DNA of 64,000 nucleotides, taken from contig NZ_CP079865.1 of assembly GCF_025263565.1 (NCBI RefSeq), positions 2,046,001 through 2,110,000 on the forward strand. Reading direction: 5' to 3'. A program made the position numbers and the translations under genes. The notes beneath the pieces were generated by a model. It was not told the DNA's origin. It saw only the letters and a program-made list of their open reading frames with translations, and did not search any database. Shown here piece after piece: positions 26,839 to 34,125 of the stretch. The stretch is from Mycobacterium sp. SMC-8. Lineage in GTDB: Bacteria > Actinomycetota > Actinomycetes > Mycobacteriales > Mycobacteriaceae. The first letter of the stretch is position 1. Every line of letters begins with the position of its first letter.

Positions 26839-27069
26839 ATGACCGATGAAAAAGAAAGGCGCCCGGAGGGCAACCGGACGGCTAGTAATCCTCTGGTGGG
26901 GGATCGTGACCAGGATAACGGATCCGCGCGACAGGGCCGTGGAGCGGCGCTGCTGGCGGAGCTGCGTCGCCGCAACGATACCGCCCGTCGGCTACCGCCG
27001 TCACCGTACACCGGCCGGCGCGACCCGCTGACGCCGCGCGAACGCGCCGACGGGTGGCCGCGATCATGA
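26839..27069 (+). CDS. Small hypothetical protein of the replication operon
   Basis: 76 residues. ATGA overlaps join it to the excisionase upstream and the primase downstream, which supports translation. It contains GAALLAELRRRNDTARRLPP and a basic, proline-containing tail. No family was recognised; similar small Arg-rich proteins are common at this spot in mycobacterial islands. Confidence 0.55.
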   Translation: MTDEKERRPEGNRTASNPLVGDRDQDNGSARQGRGAALLAELRRRNDTARRLPPSPYTGRRDPLTPRERADGWPRS

Positions 27070-28853
27070 CCGACGTCAACCAGCCCCGGCAGCAGGTGCC
27101 GGCGCCCTCGGCGCCGCTGGACGTGGCCCGCACGGTGTACCTCAGCCGTCGAGACGGCGACGGCATTCGGACCTTATTGGCTTGGCGCGGCGGATGGATG
27201 CGCTGGTGCGGTCCGCACTGGGCCGAGATGGATACCGCGGAACTGCGCAGCGAACTCTACGAATTCCTCGGCGCGGTCGATTACCTCAAGCCGGTTGTCG
27301 ACAAGGGCCAGATCGTCGACTGGGAACCTGCGCCGTGGAACCCCGACAAACGGAAGATCGCCAACGTCATGGAAGCAATGGGCGCCATCGGGCACTTGAA
27401 CGCCGACGTCGACGCGCCGGCCTGGATCGGCCCACATAGCGCGGCGAACCACCCGGCGGCCCAGATGATTGGATGCGCCAACGGCGTCCTGGACCTCACA
27501 ACGCGCGAAGTCCACTCGCATACCCCGGCACTGTTCAACACCGTCTCCGTACCGTTCGACTTTGACCCGAACGCCGCGGCGCCGGGGGCGTGGTTGCAAT
27601 TCCTGAACTCGCTGTGGCCCAACGACGCGCAGTCCATCGCGCTGCTACAGGAGTACGTCGGCTATCTGCTTTCCGGGCGCACCGACATGCAGAAGATGTT
27701 GCTGCTGATCGGCCCGACCCGCTCCGGCAAGGGCACTATCGCGCGGATGCTGGCCGAGCTTGTCGGCCGGGGTCACGTCGCCGGCCCAACGCTGGCGAGC
27801 TTAGGCACGAACTTCGGGTTGTCGCCCCTGCTAGGCAAGCCGCTCGCGATCGTCTCCGATGCCCGACTCGGCAATGCGCCGGCCGACACGGTCGTCGAGC
27901 GCCTGCTCTCCATTACCGGTGAGGACATGCTCACGGTGGACCGCAAGTTTAAGGAACCGTGGTCGGGCAAGTTGTCGACGCGGTTCGTGATTCTGTCCAA
28001 CGAGCTACCCAAGTTCCGGGACGCTTCCGGCGCCATCGCCAACCGACTGGTCATCCTGCAAATGACCGAGAGCTTCCTTGGCCGCGAAGACCGCGCGCTC
28101 GACAAGCGACTCTGCAATGAACTCCCGGGCATCCTCACCTGGGCTCTACAGGGCCTGGACCGGTTGGTTCGCAACGGCAGATTTACGGTGCCGGCGTCGT
28201 CAGACGACGCCACGAATCTGATGATGGATCTTGCGTCGCCGGTCAGCGCGTTCGTCCGCGAGCGTTGTCGTCGCGGCCCGAACGAGGACGTGAGTCGCGA
28301 CGGGCTCTACGACGCGTGGAAGGCATGGACAGAGGACAACGGTCACCGCGCCGGGGCGAAATCCACCTTCGGCCGAGACATCCGCGCAGTGGTCCCCGAA
28401 GTGAAGGTGATTCAGCCGAGAATCGACGGCAAGCAACTCCGTTACTACACGGGCATTGGACTTTTGCCTGTGTCACCTGTGTCAGCCGGCGAAACCACTG
28501 CTCAAGGTTGTAAAGCCGAACCAAATCACGATGCACCTACCGTGTGTCAGGCTGGCCCCGAAGATCGGCTGCCGCTGCCTGACACAAGCAATCCGGCGTC
28601 CATAGTCGCGGAAAACCCGCAGGTCATCGGCGCTGACACAGGTGACACAGGCAAATCAGCATTTAAGGCCGTACCTGGCGGCCTTACCGATCGAAGTCCC
28701 GGCCAAACCGCCCGCATGAAGAAGGCACTGGCGAAGGCCAGCAGCGCATCTGTCCCACGGTGCGGCGCCTGCGAAACCGCACTCGAAAATCCCGATTCCC
28801 TCGCAGCCGGCCTGTGTGCCGAGTGCCGAATCTCTGGAAGGCCATCCGCGTGA
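27066..28853 (+). CDS. D5-type phage primase/helicase (SF3, P4-like)
   Basis: 595 residues. An N-terminal D5-like region (GCANGVLDLTTREV near 136-149) leads into a superfamily 3 helicase with Walker A GPTRSGKGT (216-224), Walker B-type AIVSDARLG and the sensor region FVILSNELPKFRDASGAIANR. A C-terminal zinc ribbon has CGACE and GLCAEC. It should start or unwind element DNA for replication after excision, like the phiRv1-type proteins of mycobacteria. ATG 27066 overlaps the previous stop. Confidence 0.9.
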   Translation: MTDVNQPRQQVPAPSAPLDVARTVYLSRRDGDGIRTLLAWRGGWMRWCGPHWAEMDTAELRSELYEFLGAVDYLKPVVDKGQIVDWEPAPWNPDKRKIANVMEAMGAIGHLNADVDAPAWIGPHSAANHPAAQMIGCANGVLDLTTREVHSHTPALFNTVSVPFDFDPNAAAPGAWLQFLNSLWPNDAQSIALLQEYVGYLLSGRTDMQKMLLLIGPTRSGKGTIARMLAELVGRGHVAGPTLASLGTNFGLSPLLGKPLAIVSDARLGNAPADTVVERLLSITGEDMLTVDRKFKEPWSGKLSTRFVILSNELPKFRDASGAIANRLVILQMTESFLGREDRALDKRLCNELPGILTWALQGLDRLVRNGRFTVPASSDDATNLMMDLASPVSAFVRERCRRGPNEDVSRDGLYDAWKAWTEDNGHRAGAKSTFGRDIRAVVPEVKVIQPRIDGKQLRYYTGIGLLPVSPVSAGETTAQGCKAEPNHDAPTVCQAGPEDRLPLPDTSNPASIVAENPQVIGADTGDTGKSAFKAVPGGLTDRSPGQTARMKKALAKASSASVPRCGACETALENPDSLAAGLCAECRISGRPSA

Positions 28854-29197
28854 TCAACGATGCCCCGATCATCGACGCCGCCCGGTCTGTCTGCCTGCGT
28901 GATGGCGGAGCCCCCGAGTATCTCGCCGTCACCGCGGTCGCCAATGATGGCAGCGAGCACCTGGTCCTCGCCCAGCGCGACAGCATCAACGACGACACCG
29001 CCGTCTATGACGCGACCTGCTGCGACGTCGCCCACGAACAGCTAGGCCCGTTGCCGATCGAATACGTCCGTCGATTCACGATCAGCCGACGCGCGCATCG
29101 GTGCGGCCGGCGCACACAAGCCGGCCGGCCGTGTCGAATTCGGGTAGCGGCTGCGGGCGACGCCTGCGAATGGCATCGCGCGAAGGCCGCGCAGTGA
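28850..29197 (+). CDS. Small phage-island protein with C-terminal zinc-binding-like motif
   Basis: 115 residues from GTG 28850, overlapping the primase stop by 4 bp. It contains EYLAVTAVANDGSEHLVLAQ, LGPLPIEYVRRFT and a C-terminal motif CGRRTQAGRPCRIRV with a later CEWH. This Cys/His-rich tail (GRxTQxGxPC...CxxH) recurs in small mycobacterial prophage proteins such as those of phiRv1. Function unknown. Confidence 0.7.
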   Translation: MINDAPIIDAARSVCLRDGGAPEYLAVTAVANDGSEHLVLAQRDSINDDTAVYDATCCDVAHEQLGPLPIEYVRRFTISRRAHRCGRRTQAGRPCRIRVAAAGDACEWHRAKAAQ

Positions 29198-29379
29198 CCG
29201 CCCTCGGCGTGTTGGTCTGCCACCGTGCCACCGAGACCGGCCCGATCACGGTGGAGTGGACGTACTGGGAGAACGTCGAGGAAGCAAGGCGAGCCGAAGC
29301 GGTGCTCAGTCCGTGCAGCGATCTGTGTGTGCTGGTGCATTCCGTGGTCAGCGTCGAACTCGACGAGTCACGCCAATGA
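29194..29379 (+). CDS. Small phage-island hypothetical protein
   Basis: 61 residues from GTG 29194, joined to both neighbours by 4-bp overlaps. It contains VEWTYWENVEEARRAEAVLS, with a short helix between strands. No motif is known. Translation is supported mainly by operon packing. Confidence 0.55.
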   Translation: MTALGVLVCHRATETGPITVEWTYWENVEEARRAEAVLSPCSDLCVLVHSVVSVELDESRQ

Positions 29380-29744
29380 GCTGTTCAGAACCAAAGACCA
29401 TCACCGCCGCGGAGATCGTACTTCTGCACCACGCGGTGCGGGACCTCGTCTTCGGCCGCAGGCTCAGCAGCAGACCGTATCCGCGCGGCTTCGACGCGCT
29501 GTTGGTCAAGCTGGCTGGTTTCGTCGGTGAAACCAAAAGTTGTGCAGTGCAGTCACACTCGGCATCCTCGTCATCGGAAGAGCTCATCGACACGAACGAC
29601 GCGGCCGCAATCCTGAAGTGCTCGCCGCAGTATGTCCGGCGAATCCGAGAGAGGCTGGGCGTCCGTGAAATCGGTACCCAACGTGTTTTCCGGCGGCAAG
29701 CCGTCGTCCGGTACGCCGAACGAAAGGCGGGTCAACGCAGATGA
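29376..29744 (+). CDS. HTH protein of the phage-island operon
   Basis: 122 residues, ATG overlapping the previous stop. The C-terminal half (LIDTNDAAAILKCSPQYVRR, then QRVFRRQAVVRYAER) is a MerR/excisionase-type winged helix. The N-terminus contains EIVLLHHAVRDLVFG. It could be a second DNA-binding factor beside the broken excisionase and might partly replace it. Similar genes follow the primase in phiRv1-like islands. Confidence 0.65.
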   Translation: MSCSEPKTITAAEIVLLHHAVRDLVFGRRLSSRPYPRGFDALLVKLAGFVGETKSCAVQSHSASSSSEELIDTNDAAAILKCSPQYVRRIRERLGVREIGTQRVFRRQAVVRYAERKAGQRR

Positions 29745-29911
29745 ATCCGATCGACTGGCTTCGGCTCGGTGTCGAGCAGTATCTCCGCGAGCTGACCGAC
29801 GACGAGTTCACCGAACTCATTCAGCTGGTGCGTCCTCCCGATACTAAAGGCTCGCCCCAAATCGACAACGCGTCCTTCATCACGCAGGTGCTCGGCGGTG
29901 GTGACGATTAA
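29741..29911 (+). CDS. Very small hypothetical protein
   Basis: 56 residues beginning MNPIDWLRLGVEQYLRELTD. The ATG overlaps the previous stop by 4 bp. It is acidic and helical. It overlaps the next gene by 14 bp. Kept because of the unbroken operon packing. Confidence 0.5.
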   Translation: MNPIDWLRLGVEQYLRELTDDEFTELIQLVRPPDTKGSPQIDNASFITQVLGGGDD

Positions 29912-30299
29912 CGCCGACGAACGCCCTGTGTTCCGGCCGACCATCGTGGAGCGTGCCGCGATGCGCGTCGATTGGGCAGAGGTCGAGCGGCGGCGACGGG
30001 ACGAAGCTGCGCGCTCAACCGCTGAACGCGTCGCACAACTGCGCCGCATAGTGTTCCGCAACGCCACGCGCGGCAACCGCCGCATCGAAGCAGTCAGGAC
30101 CGAGTCCGACGCGGCTCGGCTGCTCACGTCAGCGGGCAACAATGCCGACGGGTTCCAAGTACTCGCAATCGTGCAAATGGGGATCGACAGCCGATGGGGC
30201 GAGGTCGTCAAAGCCGGTGTCCGCTACTTCGGCGAGCACCCGGTAGCAACCCGTATCCAGGAACTCTGGAACCTAACCACGGATCGTAAAACCGTCTAA
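29898..30299 (+). CDS. Basic helical phage-island protein
   Basis: 133 residues starting with tandem GTG codons at 29898 and 29901. The N-terminal third is a strongly charged helix (RVDWAEVERRRRDEAARS). The C-terminal part contains QVLAIVQMGIDSRWGEVVKA. No family was recognised. It ends 27 bp before the coiled-coil gene. Confidence 0.55.
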   Translation: MVTINADERPVFRPTIVERAAMRVDWAEVERRRRDEAARSTAERVAQLRRIVFRNATRGNRRIEAVRTESDAARLLTSAGNNADGFQVLAIVQMGIDSRWGEVVKAGVRYFGEHPVATRIQELWNLTTDRKTV

Positions 30300-30326
30300 A
30301 CAACTACCGAAAAGGAAACGCACGCA

Positions 30327-30869
30327 ATGTCTCTCGCAAACCTCGAATCGCAAATCGAAGATCTGCGCGCACAGGCCGCAAGCATCCAGAAGCGGTCGGC
30401 CCGCACCAGCGACATCCTCGCCAACGACCCCACTCTTTCCGCCGTCGGCCGACAGGCCAAGCGCGACGCCGAGCGCGACCGGATGCGCGATCAGCTCCGC
30501 GACCTCCGCAAGAAGGAAACCGAGCTCATCGACGCCAAGAGGCAAACACTCGAGAAGCGGCTCTTCGGGCTGTCCGGCGTCACCAGCAGCGACCCCGGAC
30601 AAGTTCTGCTCTACCGCGATGCGCAAGACCGGGCAGCCCGTCTCACCCAAAGCGACGAGGCAGCACAGGTATACGCAGCAGCCGTACGCTCCGACGACAA
30701 GATCCTCGCCGCAGCCATCGTCGCACGCGCACTCGACGCCGGATGGAACAACATCGTCAACGAGTACGCCACACAAAACCCGACCGCCGGCGAAGACCTC
30801 AAAGACCTTGCCAAACTTCGGCAATATAAGTCCTTCGAGGCCACCATCGCCTATGCCTGGGGCGCATGA
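30327..30869 (+). CDS. Coiled-coil phage-type protein
   Basis: 180 residues with a clear ribosome binding site (AAAAGGAAA). Residues 1-85 form a long charged coiled coil (LESQIEDLRAQAASIQKRS, then RDQLRDLRKKETELIDAKR). The C-terminal domain is alpha-helical (SDDKILAAAIVARALDAGW). It resembles small mycobacteriophage accessory proteins; scaffold-like and regulatory roles are both possible. Confidence 0.65.
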   Translation: MSLANLESQIEDLRAQAASIQKRSARTSDILANDPTLSAVGRQAKRDAERDRMRDQLRDLRKKETELIDAKRQTLEKRLFGLSGVTSSDPGQVLLYRDAQDRAARLTQSDEAAQVYAAAVRSDDKILAAAIVARALDAGWNNIVNEYATQNPTAGEDLKDLAKLRQYKSFEATIAYAWGA

Positions 30870-30933
30870 CCGTCCCGCGGCCGGCGCACCGGGAAGCGCA
30901 CACCGCGAGACCACCCCAGGGGGAGGTACCCAT

Positions 30934-31008
30934 ATGCGCCTCAGGCGCCGCCCCTCACGGCAAGGGCGTCGCCCTCTCCTAGATGGGTTTCTTTTTTCAA
31001 GCAGGTAG
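30934..31008 (+). CDS. Possible 24-residue Arg-rich leader peptide
   Basis: ATG 30934 follows a very strong ribosome binding site (GGGGGAGG at 30918-30926). The frame encodes 24 residues, 8 of them Arg, begins MRLRRRPSRQGRR, and stops 6 bp before the TerS-like gene. A hairpin and T-run lie inside it. The arrangement resembles an attenuation leader. There is no direct proof of translation. Confidence 0.35.
   Translation: MRLRRRPSRQGRRPLLDGFLFSSR
30944..30998 (+). terminator. Hairpin plus T-run before the TerS-like gene
   Basis: GGCGCCGCCC (30944-30953) pairs with GGGCGTCGCC (30964-30973) with one mismatch. A TTTCTTTTTTC run follows at 30988-30998, about 15 bp past the stem. It may end the small-gene operon or attenuate the next gene. 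Confidence 0.4.
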
Positions 31009-31014
31009 GACGGC

Positions 31015-31389
31015 ATGACCGAGCGGAAGCAGCGGCCAGCGTTGCGGGCGGTGAAGGAAGGCGACGCGGGGCCGGCCAAAAAGGCAGCGGCCAGTAAGGC
31101 GCCGGCGAAGCCTGCGCCCCGGAAGGTGACGCCGGTATCAGTTACGGCGGCTGTTCGGTCTGGCGACCGTCGTCAGCTCTTGGTGGCGTTGCAAGCTCGT
31201 GTTGCTCGGGCGCTCGACGATCCGGCGACGACAGGACCAGCATTCGCTGCGCTCATTAAGCAATCACGCGAACTTTCGGAAGCGATCGCTGAGATTGACC
31301 GGCCCCCTCCCGAGCGGGACACGTCGGGTGACTGGCTTGAAACGATCAGGAACAGGCCGGACGAGCCGTGGGACGAGTCCATGATCTGA
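31015..31389 (+). CDS. Terminase small-subunit-like protein (TerS-like)
   Basis: 124 residues. A Lys/Ala/Pro-rich N-terminus is followed by the helical segment VTAAVRSGDRRQLLVALQAR, VARALDDPATTG and SRELSEAIAEIDRPP. This SGDRR...LL.ALR.R...DDP pattern is typical of small packaging proteins in actinobacterial phages and islands. In satellites a TerS homologue redirects a helper phage's packaging motor. No large terminase is present, which fits that use. Confidence 0.65.
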   Translation: MTERKQRPALRAVKEGDAGPAKKAAASKAPAKPAPRKVTPVSVTAAVRSGDRRQLLVALQARVARALDDPATTGPAFAALIKQSRELSEAIAEIDRPPPERDTSGDWLETIRNRPDEPWDESMI

Positions 31390-31685
31390 GCGCGCCGGCG
31401 GCCCGAGCGCGTGGTACTGCTAGTCGGAGTGGATCGCCGGACGGGCCCGCGCGGCTGCATGCATGCTCGTCAGGATCTACACATCGCTGGCGATGCAGGC
31501 ATATGGGCGCCGCCCTGGACGGAGCAAGCCGCGCTACCGTAGCCGCTGCTGGGGCGAGTGTTAGGGACGCGCGCCCTCGAGGTGCGAAGGCCGATCAGGC
31601 GTGTTTTCGACCCCGCCTGGTGCATCATTGATTCGGAAACGAAAAAGGGCGACTTGGTTTCGGCAGGACTGGGGTAGGGAGGCGC
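31390..31685. other. Intergenic stretch between phage module and defence cassette
   Basis: About 296 bp without a convincing gene. GC-rich at first, then more AT-rich (near 31628-31660), where a promoter for the four-gene operon would be expected. GGGAGG at 31677-31682 is a close ribosome binding site for the next GTG. No inverted repeats stood out. Confidence 0.4.
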
Positions 31686-32069
31686 GTGGCGCGGCTAGCA
31701 CTGGATGGCTTGCGCGCCCGCCTTGGCCTCGGCCCGCCGGAGGGTGAGGCGTGGTTTCATCTGCCCGATAAGGACCTGCCGTTCGCGCCGCACAAGAACA
31801 AGACCAGAGCGATCGTGCTTCGCCGGTGGCCGGAGTCCGGTCCGCTCGCCGTCGTCTACGCCCGAACGACCCAGAAGCACAATGCTGAGCCGCTCAATCC
31901 GGCTCACAGCCACCGCGCCGAGTGGCCTGAATGCTGGCTAGATAAGGATGGCTGGGTGGTCACTCGACTGCCGATGCCCGTCAGCAAGGACAAGTTGTGT
32001 GATGCGAATCGTCTTTGTTCAGAAGATGATCAAGCCACGGTGAGAGCCGTGATGGCAGGCCCGACATGA
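31686..32069 (+). CDS. PemK/MazF-like fold protein, tentative
   Basis: 127 residues from GTG 31686. It contains NKTRAIVLRRWPESGPLAVV, YARTTQ, an HSH motif and the ending VVTRLPMPVSKDKLCDANRL. The strand order and the position of RLPMPVSK recall PemK-like proteins. It is first in a four-gene operon and overlaps the sigma-like gene by 4 bp, so a role in the same system is likely. Toxin activity is unproven and no antitoxin is seen. Confidence 0.5.
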   Translation: MARLALDGLRARLGLGPPEGEAWFHLPDKDLPFAPHKNKTRAIVLRRWPESGPLAVVYARTTQKHNAEPLNPAHSHRAEWPECWLDKDGWVVTRLPMPVSKDKLCDANRLCSEDDQATVRAVMAGPT

Positions 32070-33142
32070 CCGATGACTCACCGCCGAGCGACCTCGGCCC
32101 GACCGCAGAGCCGGATCCACTCGACGAAATCGCCGATGCCGCGCCGTCGGAGGTCACTGAAGGCTCAGAGGACGGAGCAGAGCGCGGGGGGCATTTCGAC
32201 GATCTCGTACGCGAGCATCAATTCGACGGCAGCTTCGGCGACCTGTGGATCGCCGAAGTCGAACGAATGTGCCGGATAGTCGCCAACCGGTATTCCCCCC
32301 AGACCTATGCGGGTACCGCCACTTGGGACGACGCGGCGCGCGAAGACTTGCTCCAGGACGTCGTGGAGCACCTGCTGAGAAAGCGCCAGATCGAGTACAT
32401 CTGCGAGATCGCGCACGATCTGGACTCTGCTCGTCGGCTGCTGTGGCGACAAACCAAGTTCGCGCTGTCTTCCCGACGTCGTTCACGCCGCACCGTGGTC
32501 GACAATCTGGTCGACCGCGCCGTGCAGGTGTTGGTTGCACCCGACTACGAACCGTCGATCGACGCAGACGGCGAGGCATGGCGCCGAACCGACGGCAGCT
32601 CACCTGCGAGCGCGCCGGACTCGCAGCAGCGACATCGGCTCATCACGCGGCTGAAGGAGCTTCCGCGCATGCCGGGAGCGTCGAGCGAACGCGCGAGTCC
32701 GGTGTGGGCCCGGGCGGACCTTGAGGCGGCCGTCGCCGACATCGCTGCGACGTACCCGTCGGTCACACGCGGACTGATCGACGAATTGTTCGGCGAGGCG
32801 TTGACATTCCTGGTGCCTAGCGAGCTTGAGGCAAATGAGGAGGATTTCGAGCTGAAATCGTCTCCCGGCCCTGAGGAAGCAAAGGTGGTGAAGGAGACCG
32901 TGGATCAGGCGGTGGCCAGTCTCAGCGCCGTGGAACGCGCGGTGCTGGCCGGTAAGTTGCGCGGCGACACCGACACCACCTTGGCAAGGATGTTGCAGAT
33001 CAGCCGACCTACAGTCGACAAACACAAGCGCAATGCCCTCGCGCAACTTCAAGTCGCGCTGGCCGACGTCGGCAACGTATCGGATGACGCCGTAATGGAC
33101 GCGTTAATAGTCGCACTTTCGACGACGAAGGAATCGCCATGA
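32066..33142 (+). CDS. Sigma-70-like transcription factor or HTH protein
   Basis: 358 residues. After an acidic N-terminus, residues about 86-150 resemble sigma region 2 (DDAAREDLLQDVVEHLLRKR, then RLLWRQTKFALSSRRRSRR). The C-terminus has a region-4-type HTH (LSAVERAVLAGKLRGDTDTT, then LARMLQISRPTVDKHKRNAL). The spacer is longer than in ECF factors. It may direct transcription of the cassette or sense infection. It is coupled on both sides by ATGA overlaps. Confidence 0.65.
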   Translation: MTDDSPPSDLGPTAEPDPLDEIADAAPSEVTEGSEDGAERGGHFDDLVREHQFDGSFGDLWIAEVERMCRIVANRYSPQTYAGTATWDDAAREDLLQDVVEHLLRKRQIEYICEIAHDLDSARRLLWRQTKFALSSRRRSRRTVVDNLVDRAVQVLVAPDYEPSIDADGEAWRRTDGSSPASAPDSQQRHRLITRLKELPRMPGASSERASPVWARADLEAAVADIAATYPSVTRGLIDELFGEALTFLVPSELEANEEDFELKSSPGPEEAKVVKETVDQAVASLSAVERAVLAGKLRGDTDTTLARMLQISRPTVDKHKRNALAQLQVALADVGNVSDDAVMDALIVALSTTKESP

Positions 33143-34107
33143 ACGCACGCCGCGATAGCTGGCTGTCGAAACTCAAGGCCAAATATCCGCGCATCGACGC
33201 CGATGCCGATGGCGGCGGGCAGCCGTCCATCGGCTCTATATGCCGTGCCGAACCGATGGATCGCTCAGCAGACAACGTTCTCGTGCTGGTGGTGGACTCC
33301 GACCCCCGGTCCTATTCATTCACCGTGGTCCTCTTGACCCCGGATGTGGAATTGGCGACCGATAAGGACGTCTATCTGTCGGTGGAAGCGACCGGATTGC
33401 CCTACGCGCTCGCCGCACAAACAGATGTGTTCGGATACGTCTGGAATGTGCAATTGAAAACCATCGGTTCGCTGCCCGGCGAGATGGTTCGAGAACTTTT
33501 TTCGCGTAATCCGCCGATGGATACCATTCCCGACGAATTCAAGGCGGGGCCCCCACTTGATTCACCGTCGGATCCCAGATGGGCCAACAAAATCGCGGAA
33601 TTGGATCGGTTGAACGCCGTAACGGGAGACTGCACTCGGCAGTTGATCGAAGGAGAACAGGATCTGATCGTTGATCCCGTGTCGTTCAGATTGGATCCTG
33701 TGGGGTTGTCGGATTTCGACTTAGTGGACTTCGTGCTTGACGTCGTTACTATGGTCGAACGCGGCGAGGTCTCGATGCCAGCCTGGCTTATGCGGGGAAT
33801 TATGAGCGACCGCGAGCTCGAGGAGTCCTACCGCAGGTGGGGACTGCTCGATCTCTACAGCACTTTGACGCAGGTCCTCAACCAGAAGTTGTGGTCGATC
33901 GACGACGAGCCGGACGCGCCCGACTTCGCTGCCGTCGATCGACCCGGCTTGGAACTGCTACAGGCTCAGGTGCTATTGGACAGCGCCGCCTCGGGGACGA
34001 CGTTTGTCAAATTTGTGGGCCGGTCCCGTGATGCCATTTCTTACCCGCAGCGCCGCACCGTAGGGCGCCGGATGTTCCAGTGCGTGCTCGTGCCGTGCCA
34101 TTCGTGA
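33139..34107 (+). CDS. Unknown protein of the defence-like operon
   Basis: 322 residues; ATG overlaps the sigma-like stop. An N-terminal beta-rich segment (NVLVLVVDSDPRSYSFTVVL) is followed by acidic helical regions and a basic C-terminus (SYPQRRTVGRRMF). No catalytic motif, signal or membrane helix is seen. Its strict position between a sigma-like protein and an AAA ATPase suggests a dedicated subunit or effector. Not recognised. Confidence 0.6.
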   Translation: MNARRDSWLSKLKAKYPRIDADADGGGQPSIGSICRAEPMDRSADNVLVLVVDSDPRSYSFTVVLLTPDVELATDKDVYLSVEATGLPYALAAQTDVFGYVWNVQLKTIGSLPGEMVRELFSRNPPMDTIPDEFKAGPPLDSPSDPRWANKIAELDRLNAVTGDCTRQLIEGEQDLIVDPVSFRLDPVGLSDFDLVDFVLDVVTMVERGEVSMPAWLMRGIMSDRELEESYRRWGLLDLYSTLTQVLNQKLWSIDDEPDAPDFAAVDRPGLELLQAQVLLDSAASGTTFVKFVGRSRDAISYPQRRTVGRRMFQCVLVPCHS

Positions 34108-34125
34108 ACGACGTCAGGGGTTCAT

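Larger units (their letters stand above)
25579..26842 (+). pseudogene. Excisionase (Xis, HTH-17 type), split by an insertion
   Basis: The start ATG 25579, with GAAAGAAGG upstream, encodes MNGEGKRLVSIPDSKAALGV, the N-terminus of an AlpA/HTH-17 excisionase. After about 70 bp the homology is lost. The rest of such a protein (LGGIGHTTIYELIKRGELVK, then SFITADSLAAYVDRLS) appears at about 26678-26842, ending in an ATGA overlap with the next operon gene. The two halves share a short stretch of the fold (LGVG / LGGIG), so they might derive from two related genes. Confidence 0.65.

Noticed and set aside
31368..31631. 87-codon frame between the TerS-like gene and the defence operon
   Set aside because: Overlaps the TerS end, no ribosome site, unstructured Arg/Ala/Ser composition.
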